7,820 nucleotides of DNA from Flammeovirgaceae bacterium. GTDB lineage: Bacteria; Bacteroidota; Bacteroidia; Cytophagales; Cyclobacteriaceae. The stretch's first letter is position 1, and every line of letters starts with the position of its first letter. A model generated the notes under the pieces. It ran no database searches and had not been told where the DNA came from. It was given only the letters and a program-made list of their open reading frames with translations. The position numbers were made by a program, and so were the translations under genes. The DNA lies in NCBI GenBank assembly GCA_003228395.1, contig QIDJ01000155.1, positions 1-7,820 of the forward strand. Reading direction: 5' to 3'. Positions 1 to 6,384 of the stretch are shown in pieces.

Positions 1-638
<638 letters not shown>

Positions 639-682
639 TTACCATATAGACCTCAGTAATTGAAGCTATTATGGTATATAAT

Positions 683-1228
683 TTAGTTGGCCGGCATTTT
701 ATTTTTGTAAACCATCGGCAGGTGAAAGAACCCCAGTGATTTGCGGTATGCTTCGAATAAATTATCGTTGTATTCGTGGTAAATTTTGGCAAGGGCGTTA
801 AACATTTTTGCTTTAATAGAAACATTGTTTTCAAATACTTCAAGAATGCTTAACTGAGGGAGTACATATAGTTCAGAATCTTCAGAAAAAACGATGGCAT
901 TCAACAAACGTTTTGTGTTATCAAGCAGGCAACTTTCGCCAATGGAAGCACCCGGGCCTGTCTTGGTCAATTCTTCGAGGTCCTCCTGGTAATCGACTGT
1001 CAACGAAATGACGCCGGTTTTAATGATGTATAAAGCGCGACTGGGATCCCCCCGGAAAAAAATCACTTCGTTTTTTTTATAAACCCTTTCATGAAAATAA
1101 GGCAGGAACAGCGAAAGTTCATTGTTTGTCAGGTTCTCAAATACCCGCACATTCCCGAAATAATTTAAAAGCTTAAGTTCGCGGGAAGTGAATGTTTTCT
1201 CGAAAGGATTAAATCTGATCTTTTTCAT
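683..1228 (-). CDS. Stand-alone cyclic-nucleotide-binding-domain protein (Crp-like sensor domain, no HTH)
   Basis: The product is 181 residues, starting at ATG 1228 (MKKIRFNPFEK). An in-frame ATG at 1312 would add 28 residues that merely read through tilS in another frame, so I reject it. Residues about 25-135 form a Crp/Fnr-type cNMP-binding beta-roll: KNEVIFFRGDPSRALYIIKTG (from residue 52) is the usual strand-glycine-strand pattern, and GASIGESCLLD (93-103) is the start of the phosphate-binding cassette. The cassette keeps Gly-Glu (97-98), but where CRP has Arg-Ser-Ala this protein has Leu-Asn-Ala (109-111), so canonical cAMP binding is doubtful. After the C-helix (about 126-165) only some 15 residues remain, too few for the winged helix of Crp/Fnr regulators. 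The family usually exceeds 210 residues. The start overlaps the tilS 3' end by 20 bases, implying coupled translation. The ligand and partner are unknown; a role as a non-DNA-binding sensor or regulatory subunit is inference. Confidence 0.85.
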   Translation of the reverse strand: MKKIRFNPFEKTFTSRELKLLNYFGNVRVFENLTNNELSLFLPYFHERVYKKNEVIFFRGDPSRALYIIKTGVISLTVDYQEDLEELTKTGPGASIGESCLLDNTKRLLNAIVFSEDSELYVLPQLSILEVFENNVSIKAKMFNALAKIYHEYNDNLFEAYRKSLGFFHLPMVYKNKMPAN

Positions 1229-2564
1229 ACGCTGCAATAAATACTTTTTTTGTACCGGGTTTGATCTTAAACCTGTCGTCGATACGCATGCCTGCAATCC
1301 ATACGATATCATTTCCGGATAACAACACCAGCACCTTCCTTTTCAAGTTTACTGGAATTTTCTCATCAATCATAAAATCGCTCAGCTTTTTTTTGCCCGA
1401 CATTCCTAACGGAACAAAAAAATCGCCGGGCTTCCACAGGCGCAGTGTGAGCGGAAACAAAAGTTGGTCAAAGTCAAGAAAAGCCATCGCCGGATCGGCC
1501 GGAATGCTTTCTTTATCAATCTGTTCTGCGGAAATGCGGAAATTCAGGGTTCCGAACTTTGTGGATACGCTGTTTGTCTCAATCCCGATATGTACCGTTG
1601 CCAGGTTTTTATCCGAATCTCTATGATCCTCAATGGGGGATAAAATTAGCTGCTCCCTGTCAATATTGAGCACATGACTTTCAGAAACAATTATTTTTCC
1701 CGGAGAATCAAGCGCCCCGAATAAATCAACACATTGCCGGTAGTTAAACCCGTGCGGTTGCAGTATCTCAAATAAACCTAATGTAGGAAACAAGGAGCCT
1801 GTAACCTGATTTTTAGCTATGATCAGGTCGTTTCCCGATTTTATCACAGCCTGTTTTTTAAACTTTTCTATTCCTGCATGCAAGGTTTCTTCCGCTTCTT
1901 TCAGTCTGATAGCTGTATAACCCAGTGAAGCAATGAATCCCGGGTTTAATGCTTTAAAATGGGGTAAGATTTCATGCCGTATTTTATTTCTGGCATATTT
2001 TAGGGAAACATTGGAGGAATCTTCACGCCATTTCAGCTTATTTTTCCGGGCGTAGGCTTCAATAATACTTCGATCTGCGAAAAGTAAGGGTCGGATGATG
2101 TCCTTATCCAGCGGTTTCCATCCTGTGAGCCCGGCGATACCTGTTCCTTTTATCAGATTAAAGATTATTGTTTCTGCCTGGTCATCTTTATGGTGGGCAA
2201 CTGCCAGTTTCGTAATTTCTTTTTCATGCATCAGTTCTCTGAACCATTTGTAACGGAGTTCACGGGCTGCCATTTGTACGGAAATATGTCTTTTATCTGC
2301 ATAGGTTTGCGTATCAAAGTGCCTGACAAAAAGCTCAATACCAAGTTCTGAGGCATATTTTTCAATAAACTGTTGGTCGGTATCCGATTCATTTCCGCGC
2401 AGGCCGAAGTTGCAATGTGCCATGCTGAATCGGATTTTTGCCTTATTGAACAGATCGGCCATGACCATGGAGTCGATGCCTCCGCTTATTGCCAGAAGTA
2501 CCCTATCCGTGTCAGCTATAAGTTTGTTTTGATGTATATATTTTAAAAAGGTATGAACCATCAT
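1209..2564 (-). CDS. tilS: tRNA(Ile)-lysidine synthetase
   Basis: TilS uses ATP and lysine to convert the wobble cytidine (C34) of the CAU-anticodon isoleucine tRNA to lysidine, which switches both its charging and its decoding from Met to Ile (AUA). It is cytoplasmic and normally essential. The 451-residue product has the N-type PP-loop SGGIDSM (27-33), AHCNFGLRG (49-57), HHKDDQAET (124-132) and the EDSSN...ARNKIRHEILP block (181-201), all hallmarks of the catalytic domain. The C-terminal TilS domain follows, with RLWKPGDFFVPLGMSGKKKLSDF (from 375) and a closing VWIAGMRIDDRF (421-432). The length is normal for the family. Two consecutive ATGs (2564 and 2561) can serve as start, with no Shine-Dalgarno. 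A TAnnTTTG element ends one base before the first, so translation may be leaderless. The 3' end overlaps the cNMP-binding gene by 20 bases. It is divergent from the OstA-like gene. Confidence 0.97.
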   Translation of the reverse strand: MMVHTFLKYIHQNKLIADTDRVLLAISGGIDSMVMADLFNKAKIRFSMAHCNFGLRGNESDTDQQFIEKYASELGIELFVRHFDTQTYADKRHISVQMAARELRYKWFRELMHEKEITKLAVAHHKDDQAETIIFNLIKGTGIAGLTGWKPLDKDIIRPLLFADRSIIEAYARKNKLKWREDSSNVSLKYARNKIRHEILPHFKALNPGFIASLGYTAIRLKEAEETLHAGIEKFKKQAVIKSGNDLIIAKNQVTGSLFPTLGLFEILQPHGFNYRQCVDLFGALDSPGKIIVSESHVLNIDREQLILSPIEDHRDSDKNLATVHIGIETNSVSTKFGTLNFRISAEQIDKESIPADPAMAFLDFDQLLFPLTLRLWKPGDFFVPLGMSGKKKLSDFMIDEKIPVNLKRKVLVLLSGNDIVWIAGMRIDDRFKIKPGTKKVFIAAYEKDQI

Positions 2565-2565
2565 T

Positions 2566-2573
2566 CAAAAATA
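2566..2573 (-). promoter_or_regulatory. Candidate Bacteroidetes -7 element for tilS
   Basis: On the minus strand this reads TATTTTTG, a full match to the Bacteroidetes -7 consensus TAnnTTTG, and it ends one base before the tilS start codon. Transcription would start at or just inside the first codons, giving a leaderless message. I see no TTG at the usual -33 distance, and such an AT-rich octamer can arise by chance, so this is tentative. Confidence 0.3.
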
Positions 2574-2584
2574 TCTTTTTTGGG

Positions 2585-2592
2585 TAAATTTG
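2585..2592 (+). promoter_or_regulatory. Candidate Bacteroidetes -7 element for the OstA-like gene
   Basis: TAAATTTG matches TAnnTTTG fully. It predicts transcription from about 2595-2599, leaving a leader of roughly 40 bases before GTG 2637 / TTG 2640. No TTG is found about 20 bases upstream. The site helps decide the gene start: the in-frame TTG at 2601 would have almost no leader, and the extra 12 residues would come before a normal signal peptide. Confidence 0.4.
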
Positions 2593-2636
2593 CATGATTA
2601 TTGTGCATCATTCCTGAAAACTCTGAAACCGTTACT

Positions 2637-4304
2637 GTGTTGAAAAATAAATCCATTTTACTTTTTATTTTACCATTGTTTCTGTTTATGCACGTATTCA
2701 ACACTGCAAGTGCACAAAAAAAGGTCAGGCTTGAACGTGCCGACAAACTCGAAGGAGGCAGAAAAGACGGCAGGAGGTACGACAGCTTTGCAGGCAATGT
2801 AATTTTTCTGCATCAGGATGCCACCATTTATTGCGATTCGGCTATTTTATACCGCAAGGAAAATCGGCTTGAAGCTTACGGCCATGTCCGGATCGACGAT
2901 GGGGATTCCATAACGGTAACCTCAAATACATTGATTTATGATGGCAACAACCGTGTGGCAAAACTCAGGAGCAATGTGGTTTTCACCAAAAGAACACAAA
3001 TGACATTGTACACCGATTTTCTTGACTATGATAGGGTAACAGAAGTTGCCAACTATGTAAACGGCGGGAAAATAGTGGATAGTACCAATGTTTTGTCGAG
3101 TGAAAAGGGATATTACGAAGTGCGCAGAAACATGGCCTCATTTAAAACAAATGTGGTTGGCGAGAATCCGGATTATACGATGAAGGCAGATACACTTCAA
3201 TATAATACAAAGTCAAAAATCATATATTTCAGGGATCAAACGGAGCTGACGGATACGGAAGGGAGTGTATTTGTGTACAACAGCGGATTTTTCGACACAC
3301 GCATTGACAGGTCAGATTTCAGCCAAGGATATATTGAATCCGAATCTTATTTTTTATATGGCGACCGGCTGGTTTTTGATGACATTAGTGGATTTTATAC
3401 CGCTTCTGTCAACGTGAAAATGATTGCAAAGGAAAATGATGTGATTATATTGGGCGATAAAGCAGAATACTGGAAATCCGAAAAAATAAGAAAAGTGTAT
3501 GAAAATGCCCTTTTAAAGATGTTAACTAACGAAGATACTATTTATGTATCTGCAGACACCCTTGTATCACTTGATGATGATGATGATATAAATAAAAGGT
3601 TACTGGCTTACCACAATGTAAAAATATTTAAAAACGATCTTCAGGGAGTTGCCGATTCGCTGGTATATTTTCAGGCAGACTCTGTGCTGTCTTTTTATGG
3701 TGATCCTGCGCTGTGGACCATGGGGAACCAGATGACCTCCGATCGTATTGATATTGATATTGCAAACCAAACTATTTCAATACTACATTTAAAGTCAAAT
3801 GCATTTGTGATCTCAGTGGATAGTTTGAGCAACTATAACCAGATAAAGGGCAGGGATATGGATGCGGTATTTGAAGATCAGCAATTATCGAAAGTGTATG
3901 TATATGGAAATGGCGAAAGTGTTTTTTTTATGCTAGATGAATACGATTCCGTACTTATTGGCATGAACAAAATTTTATGCAGTGACATGACGCTGAATTT
4001 TATTGATAATGAACTTAACGACATTACATTTTATACAAACAACGAAGGAAAGTTTATTCCTCCACATGAACTTAAGGGGCCGGATAAAAGGCTTACGGGT
4101 TTTACCTGGCGTTCAGAGGAAAAACCTGGTTATGAAGATGTGATCCCTGAGAAGTATCTGGACCCAAACAGAGTTAGAAAGGAACCTGAAAATATTGAAA
4201 CAGAGGGTAATACAAATCGCATTCCAGGTGCCGGCAAGAAAAAGATCCCAGAGAAAATGGGTGAAAAAAAGCGGAAAAAAGCGGTAAAAACGAAAAATAA
4301 TTAA
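2637..4304 (+). CDS. Exported OstA/LptA-like protein of LPS transport
   Basis: The product is probably a periplasmic protein of the OstA/LptA fold, the family that carries lipopolysaccharide from the inner to the outer membrane. The 555 residues begin with a signal peptide (KNKSILLFILPLFLF core, cleavage near ASA-Q at 26-27). A long run of short beta-repeats follows, typical of OstA: ATIYCDSAILYRKENRLEAYGHV, TVTSNTLIYDGNNRVAKLRSNV, MKADTLQYNTKSKIIYF and IYVSADTLVSL, each alternating 'D-x-L-x-Y' and 'A/G-x-V' strands. The body is much longer than E. coli LptA (about 185 residues), as is usual for Bacteroidetes OstA-like proteins. The last 30 residues or so are strongly basic (KKKIPEKMGEKKRKK) and look disordered. 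No ATG fits. I chose GTG 2637 (TTG 2640 is equally good), because the frame also opens at TTG 2601 but that would put 12 polar residues before the signal peptide. It could instead be an N-terminal part of a split LptD-like system; I see no barrel. Confidence 0.85.
   Translation: MLKNKSILLFILPLFLFMHVFNTASAQKKVRLERADKLEGGRKDGRRYDSFAGNVIFLHQDATIYCDSAILYRKENRLEAYGHVRIDDGDSITVTSNTLIYDGNNRVAKLRSNVVFTKRTQMTLYTDFLDYDRVTEVANYVNGGKIVDSTNVLSSEKGYYEVRRNMASFKTNVVGENPDYTMKADTLQYNTKSKIIYFRDQTELTDTEGSVFVYNSGFFDTRIDRSDFSQGYIESESYFLYGDRLVFDDISGFYTASVNVKMIAKENDVIILGDKAEYWKSEKIRKVYENALLKMLTNEDTIYVSADTLVSLDDDDDINKRLLAYHNVKIFKNDLQGVADSLVYFQADSVLSFYGDPALWTMGNQMTSDRIDIDIANQTISILHLKSNAFVISVDSLSNYNQIKGRDMDAVFEDQQLSKVYVYGNGESVFFMLDEYDSVLIGMNKILCSDMTLNFIDNELNDITFYTNNEGKFIPPHELKGPDKRLTGFTWRSEEKPGYEDVIPEKYLDPNRVRKEPENIETEGNTNRIPGAGKKKIPEKMGEKKRKKAVKTKNN
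4265..4284 (+). repeat. Two perfect tandem copies of a 10-bp unit
   Basis: The unit AAAAAAGCGG occurs twice back to back near the 3' end of the OstA-like gene and is followed by a degenerate third piece (TAAAAACG). Because 10 is not a multiple of 3, the two copies encode different parts of the lysine-rich tail. Gain or loss of a unit would change the last residues of the protein and its stop position. It is short and probably reflects lysine codon use. Confidence 0.6.
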
Positions 4305-4348
4305 TTTTATTATCTGAAAGTTCCTTTTTTTTTAAAATATTTCGGCAA

Positions 4349-4377
4349 TTGACAATTATTTGTTTTACTTTTATATG
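4349..4377 (+). promoter_or_regulatory. Possible promoter for the T9SS-sorted protein gene
   Basis: TTGACA (4349-4354) is followed after 17 bases by TATATG (4372-4377), resembling a classical sigma-70 promoter. Overlapping it is TACTTTTA (4366-4373), seven of eight matches to the Bacteroidetes TAnnTTTG element. Either would give a 5' leader of about 15-25 bases before ATG 4401. The 96-base gap after the OstA-like gene also suits a separate transcription start. The region is very AT-rich, so chance matches are possible. Confidence 0.3.
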
Positions 4378-4400
4378 TGGCGTGGTATGCGCTTTGAATC

Positions 4401-5111
4401 ATGAAAAAGGTATTTTTAACTGCCATATCGATACTTTTATTTACTGTGGGTTATTCTCAGAGCCTGCAAGTGGTGGATACTAAATACAACTACGATCTAA
4501 AGATCGGCGACGAAGCTCGAACCGTAATCAAGCTTAAAAATATATCTGATAAGACGTTGCATATCCAGGTAAGAAGAGACCAGGCGCAGATTGGATCAAG
4601 CCAGAAATCATTTTTTTGCTGGGATAATGATTGCATTGAACCGGGAATAAATCTGCACTATGTTACCCAGGTGATTGAACCCGGTGAAATATTAGAAACT
4701 TTTGTGAGTGTACTCGATGCCGGGTTGAACGAAACGGTTTCATCCCTGCGATACACATTTTATGACAGGGACAACCCCCTCGATTTCGTTGAGGTAGAAT
4801 TGAGTTATACAGTGAAAGATGCAGTGAGTAAAGGAATGATGTATCAATCTAATCTGATCAAGCTCAGTGATATTTATCCCAATCCCGTATCTGATTTCGC
4901 ATTCCTTGATTATGTCATTTTTTCGGAAGATACCGAGGCAAAGGTTGTATTTCATAATGTATTAGGAAGCCTTGTAAGGCAATATGAGCTGAACCCTGTG
5001 GAGCGTGAACTGAAAATAAATACGATTGAATATAAGCCAGGGGTGTATTTCTACACTCTCTATGTTGCCAACGAAGGAAAGGTGACAAAAAAACTTATTA
5101 TAAAGAGGTAA
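4401..5111 (+). CDS. Small secreted protein with T9SS type A sorting domain
   Basis: The product is 236 residues and probably exported by Sec and then secreted or surface-anchored by the type IX system. A signal peptide spans 1-20 (KKVFLTAISILLF core, ending GYSQ). Residues about 22-140 look like a beta-sandwich: alternating strands, 'TVIKLKNISDKTLHIQVRR' as in Ig-like/DUF1573-type domains, and a cysteine pair in FFCWDNDC (Cys73, Cys78) that could form a disulfide. Residues about 155-236 are a type A C-terminal sorting domain, with IYPNPVSD (158-165), a central KVVFHNVLGSLV, EYKPGVYFYTL (210-220) and the terminal KVTKKLIIKR. The start ATG 4401 gives a clean signal peptide with no Shine-Dalgarno. 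I do not recognise a specific function; no catalytic motif is visible. Its placement between OstA-like and bamD genes suggests an envelope-related role, but this is inference. Confidence 0.85.
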   Translation: MKKVFLTAISILLFTVGYSQSLQVVDTKYNYDLKIGDEARTVIKLKNISDKTLHIQVRRDQAQIGSSQKSFFCWDNDCIEPGINLHYVTQVIEPGEILETFVSVLDAGLNETVSSLRYTFYDRDNPLDFVEVELSYTVKDAVSKGMMYQSNLIKLSDIYPNPVSDFAFLDYVIFSEDTEAKVVFHNVLGSLVRQYELNPVERELKINTIEYKPGVYFYTLYVANEGKVTKKLIIKR

Positions 5112-5152
5112 CAATCCCTGTCTTACTTTCGTTATCCTGTAAAAATATATTA

Positions 5153-5183
5153 TTGATTAATTTATCATACTCAACTATATTTG
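5153..5183 (+). promoter_or_regulatory. Bacteroidetes-type promoter of bamD
   Basis: TTG at 5153-5155 (the -33 element) is followed by exactly 20 bases and then TATATTTG at 5176-5183, a full match to the -7 consensus TAnnTTTG. This is the most complete promoter in the window. Transcription would start at about 5186-5190, leaving zero to five bases before ATG 5191, so the bamD message is leaderless or nearly so, unless ATG 5200 is the true start. It probably also serves rpoZ, coaBC and the DUF4835 gene. Confidence 0.6.
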
Positions 5184-5190
5184 CAGGCTT

Positions 5191-6009
5191 ATGCGGAAAA
5201 TGGGGGGGTATTTATCAATTCTGGGGCTAATTCTTCTTTTATTTTTTGATTCTTGCAGTAAATTCAGGAAAGTGCAGAAAAGCGAGGACTGGAAAGTGAA
5301 GTATGAGGCAGCCGTTAAATATTATGAGGACGAAGATTATTACCGGGCAAGTATATTATTTGAAGAAATTATGCCGTTGGTAAGGGGCCAGAAAGAAGGG
5401 GAACTGGCTCAGTTCTACTATTCTTACTGTAATTATTATCAGAAGCAATATCAATTATCGGCATATTATTTCAAATCCTTTTACCAGACCTACTCACGAA
5501 GTCCGCATGCAGAAGAAGCAGAATTTATGCAGGCATATTCGTTGTATAGAGATTCGCCGATTTTCAATCTGGATCAAACAAGTACGAAAGAGGCCATCGA
5601 TGCAATGCAGCTATTTATAAACCGTAATCCAAACAGTAAATACCTGAATGAATCATCTGCAATCATTCAGGAAATGCAGATAAAACTGGAGACGAAGGCC
5701 TACGAAAATTCAAAGCAGTATTTTAAAATGGGTCTTTATAAATCAGCTATCATTGCTTTTGAAAATTTTGCAATAGACTTTCCGGATTCGGATCTTAATG
5801 AAGAGATTAGGTTTTTGAAATTCAAATCGCAATATCTGCTGGCTCAATTAAGTATTCCATCAAAAAGAGAGGAGCGGTTAAGGGAAGCAATTGAAATTTA
5901 TCAGGAATTTCTGGAGGATTATCCTGAAAGTGAATACCTTAAGGAAGCGGATAAACTGTATGATAACAGTGTAACAGCATTAGGAAAAGATAAAAGAGTT
6001 AATCCATAA
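5191..6009 (+). CDS. bamD: Outer-membrane protein assembly lipoprotein BamD
   Basis: BamD is the TPR lipoprotein of the BAM complex that, with BamA, folds beta-barrels into the outer membrane from the periplasmic side. The 272-residue product has a short hydrophobic signal (GYLSILGLILLLFF) and a lipoprotein Cys22 in FFDSCSK. The lipobox is loose (Asp at -2), which is tolerated in this phylum. Helical TPR-like pairs follow at about 36-68 (YEAAVKYYEDEDYYRASILFEE), 72-103 (AQFYYSYCNYYQKQYQLSAYYF), 108-145, 172-205 (YFKMGLYKSAIIAFENF) and 228-262. The length and the 'A-x-Y-Y-F-x-x-F' pattern match BamD/ComL. ATG 5191 sits right behind a strong promoter. ATG 5200 is an alternative that still leaves a usable signal peptide. 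The spacing to rpoZ is 33 bases and largely filled by a tandem repeat. Confidence 0.9.
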   Translation: MRKMGGYLSILGLILLLFFDSCSKFRKVQKSEDWKVKYEAAVKYYEDEDYYRASILFEEIMPLVRGQKEGELAQFYYSYCNYYQKQYQLSAYYFKSFYQTYSRSPHAEEAEFMQAYSLYRDSPIFNLDQTSTKEAIDAMQLFINRNPNSKYLNESSAIIQEMQIKLETKAYENSKQYFKMGLYKSAIIAFENFAIDFPDSDLNEEIRFLKFKSQYLLAQLSIPSKREERLREAIEIYQEFLEDYPESEYLKEADKLYDNSVTALGKDKRVNP

Positions 6010-6014
6010 AATTA

Positions 6015-6042
6015 ATAAACTATAAACTATAAACTATAAACT
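6015..6042 (+). repeat. Four perfect tandem ATAAACT heptamers ending at the rpoZ start codon
   Basis: The unit ATAAACT occurs at 6015-6021, 6022-6028, 6029-6035 and 6036-6042. The next two bases, AT, continue the pattern and are the first two of the rpoZ ATG. The repeat fills nearly all of the 33 bases between bamD and rpoZ and occupies the ribosome-binding region. It holds no Shine-Dalgarno and is predicted to be unstructured, so it could act as an A/U-rich standby or S1-type binding site. Copy-number change would alter the leader length in steps of seven bases without touching a reading frame. Confidence 0.9.
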
Positions 6043-6375
6043 ATGGCGTTACAATCATCAATTATTACAAGAAACACGAATGAACTGGCAGGTAAGACAG
6101 GTAATATTTACAGGTCGGTAGCCACTATCTCTAAGAGATCAAATCAGATTTCATCTAATCTGAAGGAAGAACTGAATTCTAAACTGGCTGAATTTGCTTC
6201 GACCGTTGATAATCTTGAGGAGATATTTGAAAACAGGGAGCAGATTGAGATCAGCCGGTTTTACGAAAGAATGCCAAAACCAACCACAACGGCTATTGAG
6301 GAGTTTCTGAATGATAAACTCATGTACCGTGATAAAACTGAAGAAGTGGACCAGGAGGAGGAAGAGAGTTTGTAA
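6043..6375 (+). CDS. rpoZ: DNA-directed RNA polymerase omega subunit (Bacteroidetes form)
   Basis: Omega (Rpb6 family) binds the C-terminal region of beta-prime and helps assemble RNA polymerase. The 110-residue product has the family core: GKTGNIYRSVATISKRSNQIS (17-37) corresponds to the conserved 'GN-Y-x-x-V-x-x-x-x-K-R-x-x-Q-I' helix. The stretch NLEEIFENREQIEISRFYERMPKP (57-80) is characteristic of the Bacteroidetes omega. The C-terminus is acidic (EEVDQEEEESL), which may be a disordered tail. The start ATG 6043 directly abuts the tandem repeat and no other start fits. coaBC follows after only nine bases, which implies co-transcription. The rpoZ-coaBC neighbourhood is, to my knowledge, common in this phylum. 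Confidence 0.92.
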   Translation: MALQSSIITRNTNELAGKTGNIYRSVATISKRSNQISSNLKEELNSKLAEFASTVDNLEEIFENREQIEISRFYERMPKPTTTAIEEFLNDKLMYRDKTEEVDQEEEESL

Positions 6376-6384
6376 TTTAAATCC

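Noticed and set aside
640..676. Inverted repeat TACCATA / TATGGTA with a 23-base loop between the cNMP-binding gene and mdh
   Set aside because: The arms are only 7 bp and AT-rich, the loop is long and there is no following T-run on either strand, so it is not convincing as a terminator or operator.
1069..1395. Runs of eight T (A on the coding strand) in the cNMP-binding gene and tilS as phase-variation tracts
   Set aside because: They encode ordinary lysine-rich segments (for example GKKKLSDF of TilS) in intact frames, and tilS is normally essential, so switching is implausible.
1261..1626. 121-codon open frame antisense to tilS
   Set aside because: tilS is intact on the other strand with all family motifs, and the antisense product has no recognisable domain or start context. 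Similar shadow frames at 63-260, 4740-4955, 6603-6896 and 7221-7475 were dismissed for the same reason.
2594..2617. Seven-codon upstream ORF (ATG at 2594) before the OstA-like gene
   Set aside because: The predicted transcription start lies at or after this ATG, and there is no regulatory codon pattern; probably chance.
4325..4333. Run of nine T after the OstA-like gene as an intrinsic terminator
   Set aside because: No GC-bearing hairpin precedes it; the upstream sequence is nearly all A and T.
6353..6364. AGGAGG-containing purine run before coaBC, as a Shine-Dalgarno
   Set aside because: It lies more than 20 bases upstream of GTG 6385, inside the glutamate codons of the rpoZ tail; the spacing is too great.
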